Shown here piece by piece: positions 1-10,655 of a stretch of DNA of 64,000 nucleotides. Origin of the DNA: Larix kaempferi (Eukaryota; Streptophyta; Pinopsida; Pinales; Pinaceae); assembly GCA_027924585.1 (NCBI GenBank), contig BSBM01000597.1, forward strand, positions 2,894,001 through 2,958,000, given 5' to 3'. Both the position numbers and the translations under genes were made by a program. How positions within the stretch are numbered: the first letter of the stretch is position 1; each line of letters starts with the position of its first letter. The notes beneath the pieces were generated by a model that was not told the origin of the DNA, did no database searches, and worked only from the letters and a program-made list of their open reading frames with translations.

Positions 1-37
1 TTCCTTGCAATGACGGAAGACGGGTAAGGAGATGTAG

Positions 38-1141
38 ATGAATATTCAAATTGGCGACTATGATGTTCATTCATTTATTCTAGACCTTGGTTCGGATGTC
101 AACATCTTGACCAAGAAGGCTTGGCAGAAGATGGGGAGCCCCCCATTGAGTTGGTCTCATGTACAGCTCCGATTGGCTAACCATGCGAAAGTAACACCCA
201 TTGGGCAAGTTCCGTGGCTGGTGGTAGATATCGAGGGTATGAAAACCTATGCCGACTTTGATGTCATAGAAGTTGTTGAAGGCGGCAGCTCCTATCCCGT
301 GCTGTTGGGGATTGGATGGGCTAATGATAGTGGGGCTGTAATCAACTTCAAGCGATGGATGATGACCTTTGAAAATCGCGATCTCAGAGTTATCACCCCG
401 TTGGATCCGGCTGAAGGATGCTGCTACATAGAGCCAGTGAAGGACGACGATCCCAACGGATGGGACCATGCATTCAACATTTCTGAAGATTATATACATC
501 CGACTGCCAATGATGAGCTGAGATGGTGCATTGACAGCTCTGCATCTTCCAACTCTAATGATGCGTTGGAATATTGGCAGAACCGCTTGCATGAAGTATC
601 GCTCCGTAAGTGTGGGTTGGTCACACAGTCATTATGCCATGTCGCAACTAAAACGGTTACACTACCAATATATGAGGGACTACCTAGCTTATCCGACTTT
701 CTGATGGAGTTCGAAGAAAGAGTTTCCGAACCACAGCGCTTGCTAGCATTGAACGCAACATTGAAGGCTGCTCCAACACACTGGTGGGTGACACACAAGG
801 CATCAATTGATGGATGGTCGAAATGTCAAAGATTGATGATGCTATGTTTTGGGGATACTGAGGTTTACCACACTAGAAAGTATAATGGTTGGACTAATTC
901 GGGTGGTCACTTGATGGAATGTCAGCGGTTATGGGTATCCCACCCAAAAGATGAGTGGGTCCATTCTTTTATCCATACTTTGGATGAGATTCCACGCTCA
1001 TGGTATACTACAGCTGAGTTGCGAGGGGAAATTTCTACTTGGCTAGAGCTCATACTATGTTTTACCCATACATTCATTTTTGTGGATGCCGATCCTGAGG
1101 TCAATAATGCATTACAGCTCATCCGTGATGTAATTCTGTAG
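38..1141 (+). pseudogene. G1 gag-pol part 1: retropepsin-like protease and linker
   Basis: The open stretch of 367 codons starts at an internal ATG just after an in-frame TAG (35-37), so the true start lies further upstream. Residues 13-24 read FILDLGSDVNIL, a retropepsin active-site motif with catalytic Asp at residue 16; DLG in place of D-S/T-G is known in some plant gypsy elements. The stretch around residues 85-95 (YPVLLGIGWAND) also fits the family. Residues after about 150 form a less conserved linker towards RT. The frame ends at a TAG (1139-1141) and resumes directly after it. In a live element the protease would cut the Gag-Pol polyprotein inside the virus-like particle. Confidence 0.7.
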
Positions 1142-1186
1142 GTTGTCCTAGTAGCATATCCTGCGGATCCACATACGCATTGCCTA

Positions 1187-1450
1187 ATGCAGTCTCTCAT
1201 GGAGTGTTTCAATATTAGTGGTGGGCCAGAAGATGGTGATGATCTGCGAAATGTGAATATCCAGGAAATCGAAGGAAGTCGTGCTGTGGTACCACCCGAT
1301 GCGCCAAGCGACCTGATCAGTCAACAGCTAAATATCAACAAGATTAATAGTGGGACAGAGGAAACTCCAAAGTTTGCAAATGTCGGGGATTACTATGATG
1401 ATGAACTGATAAGCAAGGTGACTGATATGCTCCACTAGTTTTAGGATGTA
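1187..1450 (+). pseudogene. G1 protease-RT linker, broken
   Basis: Continues the frame of the preceding part and ends with two closely spaced TAG codons (1436-1438 and 1442-1444). The residues around them (FxDVF) match the segment that normally precedes gypsy RT. A loss of one base near 1451 shifts the downstream RT into the next frame. No catalytic motif is present here. Confidence 0.55.
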
Positions 1451-1459
1451 TTTCGACAA

Positions 1460-2715
1460 ATTTTTCTGACATGAAGGGGATTCTGGGAAACTTAGGAGAA
1501 ATGAAGATTCCATTAAAACCAGATGCTAAGCCGGTCCGGCAGCGACCCTATCGACTAAATCCGCGACATAAGGAGAGGGTCAAGGCAGAAATTGATTGCA
1601 TGTTGGATGCTGGTATCATCGAACCAGTCGAGGAGTCGGAATGTATTAGTCCTATGGTGGTACAAGATAAGAATACTGGCAAGGTATGCATCTGTGTCGA
1701 CCTCAAGACACTAAATGATGCATGTTTGCACGATCCGTTCCCAACTTCATTTACTGATGAAGTGCTAGAAGGTGTGGGTGGCTAGGAGATGTACAATTTC
1801 ACATATGGGTTCTCTAGCTATCATCAGATCCTCATTGCCAAAGAAGATCGCCATAAGACAAATTTTGTTACTGAATGGGGCTGCTTTCAATACACTATAA
1901 TGCTGTTTGGTTTGAAGAACTCACCTGCGATATTGTCACGGGTTGTCGTTGCTGCATTTAAAGACTTCATTCAGAAATTTTTACAGGTATACATGGACGA
2001 TTGGATGGTCTATGGTTTGGTTTGTGATCATCTGGCGAATCTGTGGTTGATGCTCGAGCGATGCCGACAACACCAGATATCGCTGAATTTGAAGAAATGC
2101 ATCTTTTGTGCACCGTTTGGGATATTGCTTGGCCATATTGTGTGTAAGCAAGGGTTTTTGGTTGATCCAGCTAAAATTGCGCTCATTTTGAGTTTGCAAC
2201 GACCAACCACTGTTAAGCAGCTGCGGGCAACTCTGGGACACACAGGGTATTATCGCAAGTTCATCAGGGGTTATGCTGTGATTATTACTGCCCCTATGGA
2301 GAAGTTGTTGAAGAAGGATGCGGCATTCTAGTGGAGCCCAAAATTTCAGGCTATCTTCGAAACACTGAAGGCGAAGATGGCGTCGGCACCGATATTGGTA
2401 TTTACGGACTGGAGTAAGGTATTCCATGTCCATGTTGATGCCTCATCGATTGCGTTGGGCATCGTACTTAATCAACCCGGAGAAGGCGACCTTGATCATC
2501 CTATTGCTTTTGCCAGTCAGAAGTTGTCATTTGCAGAAAGAAATTACACTACCACTGAGAGGGAAGTTTTGGAAATGGTCTACACGCTGCAGAAGTTCAG
2601 GCACTATTTGTTGGGTGGGCACTTTAAAATGTTCACCAACCATTCCGTGTTGAAATACCTCGTCAATAATCCTGTGTTGGGGGGGAAGATATGCCATTGG
2701 CTACTTCTTTTTTAG
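1460..2715 (+). pseudogene. G1 reverse transcriptase and RNase H
   Basis: RT begins with the conserved LKPDAKPVRQRPYRL stretch, followed by the N-terminal palm residues (ISPMVVQDKNTGKVCICVDL). LFGLKNSPAIL and an intact YMDD catalytic box follow, the latter at 1990-2001. The RNase H part (2377-2715) shows HVDASSIALG and TTEREVLEMVY, but the third conserved site reads FTNHSVLKYL, with Asn where Asp is usual. In-frame stops stand at 1783, 2329 and 2713, all TAG. An element with this many stops cannot make a working polyprotein. The enzyme copied the RNA genome into DNA in the particle. Confidence 0.88.
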
Positions 2716-4134
2716 GAGTTCGATTTTGAAGTCATTGTCAAGCCAGGCCAGTTGAATGCCGATCCTGATCATCTCTCGTGGATCAATAAAGGAGAGGAGC
2801 CGACCAACATTGAAGATGGTTTACCATATGCTCAACTATTTCGGATTGAGGTTGCAGATGGCTACTTTGTGGAAATCATCCAGTTTCTAACAACGGGTAC
2901 TGCACCAGATGAGTTCACCACCAGTCAGAAGAAGCAGTTGGTAGTCAAAGCTGCAGACTTCCAGCTAATTGCAGGAGAGTTATACAAAATGGGTGCCGAT
3001 GAAGTATTGCACAGATGTGTCTTACCCCATGAGCGATCGCAGATCTTAGCAAAAGTGCATGGAGGAGTGGCCAGAGGACACTATGGTGGTAGGGCGACTG
3101 CTAGGAAAGCGCTGCATGCTGGGCTCTGGTGGCTCACACTACATAATGATGCGACAGACTATATGCAGTCCTGTGATGTCTGTCAGTGAACTGGAAAACC
3201 ATCTCGATGTGATGAGATGCCGTTGATGCCCCAGTTGACATTGCAACCGTTCGACACATGGGCGGTGGATTTTGTAGGACTGATCAATCCACCAGGGAAG
3301 CGCACAGGTGCACACTATATTATCACCGCGATAGAGTATTTGACTCGATGGGAAAAAACTACACCAGTCATTGATTGTTCCACGGCCATAGCTACACGGT
3401 TTCTCTTTGACCACATTGTCACTCGCTTCGGTTGCCCCAAGATATTATTGAGCGACCAGGGCAGCCACATTCTCAATCGCACCATCAGCGCATTAACGGA
3501 GGAGTTGTAGATCCAGCATAAGAAGAGTACACCCTATCATCCGCAAGCGAATGGCACGGTGGAGGCTTTCAATAAGGTATTGGAGCATGCACTAACAAAG
3601 GTGTGTAACGTGAACCACGATGACTGTGATCTCAAAATCCTAGCAGTACTATGGGCCTATCGCACCACATGTAAACAGATGACAGGGCAGACACCATTTA
3701 AGCTAGTGTATGGACAAGAAGCAATTATACCCATGGAGTATATTGTCCCGAGTCTACGCATCGTGGCCGCAACAGGCCTGGATGATGCAGCGACACTAGA
3801 TGATCGTCTAGAGCAGTTGGTGTGGCTAGACTAAGATCATTTCATCGCTGGGTTTCGCCAGGGGGTAGAGAAGGATCACCAGAAAGCATGGCATGATCGA
3901 CACATTAAAAACAAACAGTTTCAGCATGGTGACTTGGTGCTATTGTACGACAACAAGTTTATAAAACTTCCAGGAAAGTTGCTGATGCATTGGCTTGGTC
4001 TGTATTGCATCAGTAGTATTACTTCAGGGGGTGCGGTTCAGTTGCAACAACTGGATGGGGCGATGCTCCCAAAACTGGTGAATGGTCATAGGTTGAAGCC
4101 CTATCAGTCAGGCTTGGAATACTGCGATGCCTAA
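2716..4134 (+). pseudogene. G1 integrase with DD35E core and C-terminal domain
   Basis: An HHCC zinc-binding N-terminus is visible: His pair in HGGVARGH and Cys pair in CDVC near 3180. The catalytic triad is complete: Asp in TWAVDFVG (3268), Asp in LLSDQGSHI (3454) and Glu in GTVEAF (3562), with 35 residues between the last two. The sequence [17 protein letters not shown] and the C-terminal VNGHRLKPYQSG are typical of plant gypsy integrases; no chromodomain follows. Stops at 3187 (TGA), 3508 (TAG) and 3832 (TAA) break the frame without shifting it. The protein would have inserted the cDNA into host DNA. Confidence 0.88.
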
Positions 4135-4160
4135 GTCGCATGAAAACAAATAAAAATAAA

Positions 4161-4180
4161 AAAATAAAAGAGAGAGAGAA
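4161..4180 (+). other. Polypurine tract of G1
   Basis: A purine-only run ending in repeated AG lies 26 bp after the pol stop and directly before a TG dinucleotide at 4181. This is the expected position of the plus-strand primer next to a 3' LTR. Confidence 0.6.
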
Positions 4181-4598
4181 TGGCGCATGAATGGCAGATT
4201 GGTTGGTGGCAGGATGGCGCTCTAGCAAGGAAGGAATGGAATGCGGAAGTAGGATGGCTCCTGCTGCGATATTGAAGCCGTTTGCACCACTCAGTAGTGT
4301 TGCGCTTGGGTCACATCCGAAATCATTATGCAAATGGGACTTTTTCCTTTTGACGGATATGATCGTTAGTTGATTTCGATTGTGTCAGAAGAACACACGT
4401 TTAGGCTTAGGGATACACCGAGGCAGCATGGCCAACGACATGTGCGACACATTTTTGCATGAAGGGAATCAGACGGAGGTAGGATTCTTCTGCAGTCCGG
4501 AAAATCGTTCCACGAAATGGTGGGATATTATGATTACCCTGGAGCGTGAGCAAGTGCTGCAATGGATTGCCAAGGCAGATGAATGACAGGATGTGCTG

Positions 4599-4607
4599 TA
4601 TAAATAG
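4599..4607 (+). promoter_or_regulatory. TATA box in G1 LTR
   Basis: TATAAATAG lies about 420 bp into the LTR and is followed by a G-rich start region. This is the usual form and place of the retrotransposon U3 promoter. Confidence 0.5.
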
Positions 4608-5569
4608 GGAACCCGAGGGGAGTAAGAACCCATAGGTTGTTTTAGTTAAAGAGGATTATGCTACGAAAGGATCTGGCATTCTGTTAAGTCAGTAATTCCA
4701 AGGAGGCTATGGAAATGCTACATTTTATTTTGCAGGGTAGCACACCCGGTCCGTTGAGGGCCCGAACCATGAGTGTCCATGAACGGATAGAGAAAGCGGC
4801 GCTTTAGACACTTCGGCACCACCAGCATGAAGTCTCATCCGAGATGTCTAGGTAGTTGGTGATGGTTAAAAGTCTCATGGTCCCTGCGACCACACCAAAG
4901 GGAGGGGTTGTCGGCCCCAGGTCCCTGTAACATATGCTTACTGGTGCGAAACAGATGTGCCAGAATTGCTGGCCTATTTTACACCTTGGCATTGCTTCCA
5001 CAATTCCTCTCTGTCTCCAATTGTTCTCTCGAGACTGGAGGATGAGTTTGCAAGGTCCGCCACAATAAGCTGGGAAGAGTCCACTTTTGGGTAAGAAGTA
5101 CATGGCAGCGAGCAGACGATCAGTGCACCTGCAGGAGCAGAACAACATTGCGAGATCCAGACAGCAAGGACAGTAGCTGAACTAAGAGTTCATCCCTAGT
5201 AGAGTAGAGATGACAGAGTACATTGTATCCTGTTGACGTGGCTTGAGGGTGAGCCACAAGATTGTGTTGGGGTCCTGTTGGCAAGCGGTTTGATAGAGTA
5301 CTACTGCAGCATCTCCGATGCTGTGACAAGGCAAAAGATGACGCGAATGGTGATGAGAGGAAGATTAGTTATGCATTTTGGGTCAATTGTACCGCAGAAT
5401 GCGGGTTTTGGGTCATTTGGACCACATATTATGTAATGTTGAGTCAGTTATACCGCAGAATGTAGGTTTTTGGTCATTTTTGGATAAGTCAGTTAGATAT
5501 TGGGTCATTTGTCCACAGTGTCAGTTAGGAATTCGGTAGTAAGTGGACAAGAGTTATAAGGCGGAAGCC

Positions 5570-5578
5570 TATATATAG
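5570..5578 (+). promoter_or_regulatory. Second TATA-like box in G1 LTR
   Basis: TATATATAG follows a GCGGAAGCC string near the 3' part of the LTR. With the box at 4599 this gives two possible start regions. Which one was used cannot be told from sequence. Confidence 0.35.
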
Positions 5579-6240
5579 ATAAGAATTGTAGGTGCTAAGG
5601 GAGAACGGGGAGAGCATAATTTGCGAGTGGAAGAATGTGAAGCTTGATGCTGGTTGTGTGATTCCTGGGTATGTTTTGATGTCAAGAGTCATTTCAGGGA
5701 TCTAGTTTTTGCAGAGATGTTGTATTGGGGTTGACAACGATAATATGATGAAGCTATTTTGGTGCAATCCCTATGTTCAATTTGTTCCAGTTATGATAAT
5801 GTGATATTGCACTATACGAATAATGTCATGCTTCTTTGATGCCATGCTTGCTTTACAATTACTATTGTTGGAATGATGAATGTTTGGGTTGAATATTTAT
5901 TTACTACTATGTTTAATGCTTAACGATCTCTATCACTATGTTGCAATAAGTTTAAGTATCATAACCGCAACCATCCTCCTTCATTCGGCAGAAACATGGT
6001 TCCGTCTGCTCTTCCTGGACGCCTCAGGTGAGATCTCATCTGCTCTGCAGGTGTTGTTGGGCGGGATAAACCCTGTCCGGGCTGGTGCTCAGGAAGACCG
6101 TGGTATGTGTCGACAGTGAGTGGGAACCCTATCGACTGGCGTCGCACTTACACACACTAACTTATTAAGAAATTCATTGACTCTAACCAATATGACCTTG
6201 GACACATAATGACAAAGAATCTGTAGCATTGGTCTTAAAC

Positions 6241-6624
6241 CACTATATTTTGTCAAAAAATATAGAGACGGTCACAGAGCATCATCAAAATATCATTAGA
6301 ATGATCAATGGTGACAAAAATTTTTCTATAGTCACCAAAATTAACCAAAATGAGTATTGGTGAGGGCCAAAAAGAGTATTGGTGAGGGCCAATAAAAGAT
6401 CGTCACTAGAAGTGTCACCAAAGAGAGAATTGCCAATGGGCCTTTAACAACCCTCACCAAAAGTGTCCCTGAAAAGGGATTTGGTGACGAAACTTAAAGG
6501 ACCATCTCAAAAGGCACTTATAATGACGATGTTTTAAGGACCGTCATCATATGTGACATTGGTGACAACCCTTAAAGGTCTGCCATAGGCATGACCCTCA
6601 CCAATGACCTTTTTTCTTGTAGTG
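6241..6624. mobile_element. Small CACTA-like non-autonomous DNA element
   Basis: The right end reads TTTTTCTTGTAGTG, the reverse complement of the CACTACAAGAAAA terminus typical of plant En/Spm (CACTA) elements. The left end begins CACTATATTTTGTC. Internally there are many GGTGAC / GGTGAGGG strings in both orientations, like CACTA subterminal repeats. The inner terminus (ATTGGTGAGGGT on the minus strand) recurs at the CACTA end near 39.2 kb, so the two are related. Flanking triplets (aac and ttc) do not match, so the left border is tentative. Confidence 0.5.
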
Positions 6625-6849
6625 TTCAATGATGTTATTAGTTGTAGGACCTAGGCAAGTTCCTCCTGAGCTTATCAATTCACAGATAGGGGAATAGAGT
6701 ACCCATGCTGCCGAGGCGAGGCTATGGGTGTTCTCGATAGAGCCTTCCACAAATAGATAGTGGGTTTCTATCTATACATCCAGGAAGACATGGTATAAGT
6801 GAAAATCGAGATAAGATCCCAACACACTAAAATAAAGTGTCACACCAAA

Positions 6850-7411
6850 CACAAACACACGTCATGTACAATATATACAAAGTACTAATGCAAGATAACT
6901 TAATCATAGTACCACTTTAGGTAGATCCTGTTATGAGAATCCCCTAAGGATATTCCATCATAGTCAACCAACTCATAAGCTCCCTTTTCCAAAACACGTT
7001 TTAAGACATATGGGCCATGCCACATGGACTTAACTTTCCCCGCCCCCAACTTATCATGTTTTTGGTCACAAGTATGACCAAACCACCCTCTTTGAAGATA
7101 CGGGGTTTTATGGATTTTTCATACTAGGCCTTGATGTGTTTCTTATGCGATTCATTGGCTGGAGCTGCATCACAGCACGTTTCGTCGAGTTTTTTGAAAT
7201 ATAAGAATTGTTCTTCCTTAGTAGTCGTGTTCGGTAAAATTTCAACGACTAGTCTTAAAGACGAAATTTTGCACTCAATAGGAAATATCGCTTCTAGTCC
7301 ATACACGAATTGGAAAGGTGTGAAACTAGTGGTCGTTTTGATGAAAGTCCAGTATGCCCAAAGGGATGAAAAAAACATTACATGCCAATTTGACTTGTGT
7401 GTCCTTACCAT
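6850..7411 (-). pseudogene. Ty3/gypsy integrase C-terminal fragment (G2)
   Basis: On the minus strand a 95-codon open stretch contains TPFQFVYGLEAIFPIE and ISSLRLVVEILPNTT, the conserved integrase region just after the DDE core in plant gypsy elements. Downstream, with stops, come KEGGLVILVTK and LGRGKLSPCGMAH-like residues of the C-terminal domain. Everything upstream of the integrase end is missing because the copia element C1 abuts at 7412. It is a relic without function. Confidence 0.7.
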
Positions 7412-7429
7412 GTGCTAAATCATGGTTTT

Positions 7430-7909
7430 CAAGATCGAGGGCACACCAACTTCAAGAAGAATCAATATTCCAAGGCAAAGAGGATCATTTATGATTCGGT
7501 GAAAGAGAATTTGATGCCTGTGATTACTCAATTGAAGACTAGAAAGGAATGCTTCGATACTTTGACAAATATTTATGAGAAGAAAGAACCTAGTCAAAAG
7601 AGGGCATTGAAGAACAAGCTTCAAAATCTGAATATGGAGAAGGACAAAGTTGTTTCTTCCTTCTTCATAAATATCTCTCAAGTAAGAGATCAACTCATGA
7701 GCATTGGTGTGATGGTCAATGATGATGATCTCATACAGACTGTTATTGATGGATTTCCATCCTCATGGGAGACATTCATGGCTGCAATAATTGGTGAAGA
7801 AGTGAAACCAAATTTTGAGAGACTGTGGCATGATTTCCTACAAAAAGAAGGGAGAATCCAAAGAAAATATGTTTCCTCCAAAGAAGAGAACCTTGCTCTT
7901 CTAGCATAG
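7430..7909 (+). pseudogene. C1 gag (UBN2-type copia capsid)
   Basis: The stretch reads through KRIIYDSVKENLMPV, SQKRALKNKLQNLNMEK and SQVRDQLMSIGV to IDGFPSSWETFMAAI, a clear copia Gag core of the UBN2/gag-polypeptide type. It ends at a TAG (7907). The N-terminus is lost at the junction with G2. A degenerate zinc-knuckle region follows in other frames (7910-8140). Gag would have formed the cytoplasmic virus-like particle. Confidence 0.8.
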
Positions 7910-8149
7910 ATGAAGAAAAAAGAGATATTTTTCTCAAAATAAGTTTTCTCAACAAAAAGAAAATGATCACAAGAACTTTAATAAGTATAAATTTAAATGT
8001 TTCAATTGCAATAAGAAGTTCATTATGAAAGAGAATGTCATGCAAAGAAAAGAGGAAATTTCAAGGTTACGTTTCATGCTTCTACTACTACTGAAGATGA
8101 AACTACAAGAAAGAATTAATCTGATGATCAAGAGAGGAGGATGGAGTAC

Positions 8150-9060
8150 TATCTTGTCCCAACCCTTTCTAGATCCATTACCACTAGTGCTGAGAAATGG
8201 TTGGTGGACAATGGCACATCCAAGCAAATGACTGGATATAGGATCGTTATCAGAGATCTTAAGGAAAAGAATTTATCTTGTAAGGTGGAGCTTGCATATA
8301 ATACCACTTATTCGATCCAAGGGGTTGTCCACTTCTTTTCAGTTGGATTCAAGAGATATAATACATGTGGATGAAATTTTGTTTATCCATGGATTGAAGA
8401 AGAATATCCTTTCTATTTCAGTTCCATAAGATAAAGGATTTAGATTAATTTTGATGGAAAAAAAAGTGCTCTTGTGGACTAAACATGAAGACTTGAACTC
8501 TGCAACTATAATTCGAGTTAGAGAGGGAGGTATCCACAAAGTTCCGGAAAATCTCATTCAATCCATGATCCATGACATAGTCAGTAATTGTGAGTTGTGG
8601 CGTAGAGGGCTTGGTCATCTCCATTTCAAAGCGCTATATAGATTGCAGAATATGGTGAAAGGTATTCCTATATTTAAATCTAGTTTTGATAGTGTTTGTA
8701 TAGGTTGCTCTGTTGGCAAGAATATCAGGAAGAGATTTCCAAGAAGTACGAAAAGATCTAAAGGGGTCCTTGATTTAATTCATTCCGATCTATGTGAACC
8801 TATGTCAGCACATTCCCTGAGTGGTTATTTGTACTATGTGTTGTTCATACATGAATTCTCTTGCAAGTATTGGATCTATTTTCTGAAGGAAAATAGTGAA
8901 AATTTCAGCAAGTTTCAAGAGTTTAAAGCACTGTTTGAGAATCAAACTGGAAAGCACATTAGTGCTCTGAGATATGATAATGGAGGAGAGTTCAAGTCTC
9001 ATGAATTTTATGACTTCTATTGATATGAAGGAATAAAAAGACAGTTGATTGTACCCTATA
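8150..9060 (+). pseudogene. C1 protease, GAG-pre-integrase and N-terminal integrase core
   Basis: The protease is seen as WLVDNGTSKQMTGYR (about 8200-8245), where the active triplet D-S-G has become D-N-G. After a frameshift, 8451-9023 carries the GAG-pre-integrase region (LWRRGLGHLHFKAL and a CIGC pair). It then carries the integrase core with the first Asp in LIHSDLCEPM and the second in RYDNGGEF. The frame stops at a TGA (9021). Homology continues to the insertion site at 9064, where the coding sequence is cut inside the region before the catalytic Glu. Confidence 0.8.
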
Positions 9061-9064
9061 ACCC

Positions 9065-9439
9065 TGTTAGGAACCCATGTCTTTACTTTGTTAGTATGTT
9101 GTTGTTGGACGCATATGCTTTGTAAGTCATCCCGTAGTATTTGTTGATCAATAGTTTGTGTTATTGTTGTTGGCGCATATGCTTTGTAAGTCGCCCGTAG
9201 TATTGTTGATCCATAGTTTGTAACGACCCATGGTTTCGATCCATAGTATTGGCACCTCGAATTAGTATATAAGTGTGTGTTGAGACCTATGAAGGCACTG
9301 TGAAGTTATTTGTATTGAGCTTGCTCATAGGAGGTTGCCCCCTCGAAGTGGCCTGTGATCAATATAAAAGTGATTCTAAGTTCTGTCATTTCTGCTATTT
9401 CGCATATTCGTATTAATTAATTGTTGCAGGTGCCTCACA
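9065..9439 (+). repeat. G4-family LTR (375 bp)
   Basis: It begins TGTTAGGAACCCATGTCTTT and ends GCCTCACA. It matches, in the opposite orientation, the two LTRs of G4, including the GGAGGTTGCCCCCTCGAAGTG region and the tandem GCATATGCTTTGTAAG strings. No internal part of G4 follows; the next five bases (tctga) lead into the SMART-like element. Confidence 0.85.
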
Positions 9440-9444
9440 TCTGA

Positions 9445-9724
9445 TGTTAAGATCCTAGTGGGCGGCCTTCACTAACATCTCGAGGTTTTGGTGTAATGGT
9501 TCGTATCATTTGGTATCAGAGCCTCCACCAAGGTTCAAGTCACAGAGCGGGTGGAAACGTCGGCATTGCAGTGTTCGCCCGGGGCTCGTACGGCGCAAAG
9601 GGGACACCATCGTACGAGCGCACATCTAGCCTAGAGTCTGGACTACAGAGCGTGGTGGGATGTTAAGATCCTAGTGGGAGGCCTTCACTAACATCTCAAG
9701 GTTTTGGTGTAATGGTTTGTATCA
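9445..9724 (+). mobile_element. SMART/TRIM-like miniature LTR element, 280 bp
   Basis: Two 64-bp direct repeats (9445-9508 and 9661-9724) start TGTTAAG, end GTATCA and differ at only three positions. A primer site TGGTATCAGAGC (9511-9522), complementary to initiator tRNA-Met, lies two bases after the first. A purine-rich GTGGTGGGA sits directly before the second. The 152-bp interior has no ORF. This is a complete miniature LTR element of the size class called SMART/TRIM, dependent on other elements' enzymes. Confidence 0.85.
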
Positions 9725-10655
9725 AACCCCCAACAGAATGGGGTTGCTGAAAGAAAGAACAAAACATTATGTGAGGCTGCAAAAGCCATGATGTGTAATC
9801 ATGATCTTCCCACTTCCTTATGGGTAGAATCATCCAACAATGTTGTCTATATACAGAACATAATTCATCATGCTATCCTGGGAGAAAAGACTCCTGAATA
9901 GGTTTTCACTGGTGCAAAACTAGATGTTGGACATTTGAATATTTTCATTGTCCTGTCTACATTCATGTACCAAAAGAGAAGAGGAAAAATATGGATCCCT
10001 CCATAAAGAAAGGAACATTTGTTGGATATAGTGAATCCTCCAAATATTACATAATCTATGTTCCAAGATAAAGAAACATTGAAGTAACTAGAGATGTACC
10101 ATTCCATGAAGAGGCTTCCTTCAAGTGCTCCAAATAAATTCAGTGTGATTCAATGGAGGAGAATGAGACTCCCATAATGGAAGATCCAACTTCTGATTCT
10201 CCCCTTTCAGATGTTGAGAGGGAGAAGCCAGAAGATTCCATAGATACGCTTGATTCTGAAGAACCAGTAGATATGATATAAATGTATCTTGATGAACCTC
10301 CTACTAAGAGGAGATATACATGGTGTCGATACATTCTACAAGAGGCATAAAAGCATGGTGCACCACTAGGCTCATCCAAAGAGCGAAAGAGACTAGAAAT
10401 ATTTGTAGCATATGTAGCATATATGAGTCACATCAATGATTCAAAACCCTCTACCTATGAGGAACCCTCTAAGAAACAAGTATGGAAAGATGCCATGGTA
10501 TAAGAATACAAATCTATCATGATGAATGATGTGTGGGAAGTGGTTCCTAAACCTGACAGGAATTCAATAGTAACTTCCAAGTGGATTTATAAAATCAAGC
10601 ATGCAGCCGATGGGAGTATTGAAAAGTATACAGAAAGATTTGCGGCCCTTGGATC
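9725..10655 (+). pseudogene. C1 integrase end and N-terminal RT
   Basis: It resumes with QQNGVAERKNKTLCEAAKAM, which holds the third catalytic residue (Glu) of the integrase. Integrase C-terminal sequence follows, then an acidic linker and the start of copia RT (WKDAMV, MNDVWEVVPKP, TSKWIYKIKHAADGSIEKY). The frame contains several stops and small shifts. Homology breaks off near 10655, where the RT catalytic core is deleted. Confidence 0.75.

Larger units (their letters stand above)
1..6135 (+). mobile_element. Ty3/gypsy LTR retrotransposon G1, decayed, 5' end outside window
   Basis: The domains run in the order protease, reverse transcriptase, RNase H, integrase, followed by a purine tract and a long probable LTR. 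RT before integrase is the Ty3/gypsy order. The gag gene and 5' LTR lie left of the window or are lost. From about 1460 to 4134 the pol domains stay in a single reading frame broken only by stop codons. One frameshift near 1451 separates them from the upstream protease frame. No chromodomain was seen at the integrase C-terminus, so this is probably a non-chromovirus lineage. The right border at about 6135 is uncertain because no target duplication can be checked. Confidence 0.85.
4181..6135 (+). repeat. Probable LTR of G1
   Basis: It begins TG right after the purine tract, has no coding capacity, and carries two TATA-like boxes (4599 and 5570). A 61-bp near-repeat (accgcagaatg at 5391 and 5452, each near a gggtcatttgg-like string) lies between them. 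The right end is unclear. A TGGCGTCGC string at 6137-6145 looks like a primer-binding site, which would normally follow a 5' LTR. That would imply a tandem or recombined arrangement. The partner LTR is not in the window. Confidence 0.45.
9065..9724 (+). mobile_element. Composite insertion (G4-family LTR joined to a SMART-like element)
   Basis: The insert splits the C1 integrase exactly inside the codons before QNGVAERKN. It is flanked by a perfect 5-bp duplication AACCC (9060-9064 and 9725-9729), and removing the insert and one copy restores the host reading frame. Its left part is an LTR of the same family as element G4 (42894-47298). Its right part is a complete 280-bp miniature LTR element. 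The target duplication frames the pair and not either member alone. Confidence 0.8.

Noticed and set aside
80-592. 170-codon open stretch on the minus strand
   Set aside because: It is antisense to the G1 protease, whose motifs are clear on the + strand; no own domain.
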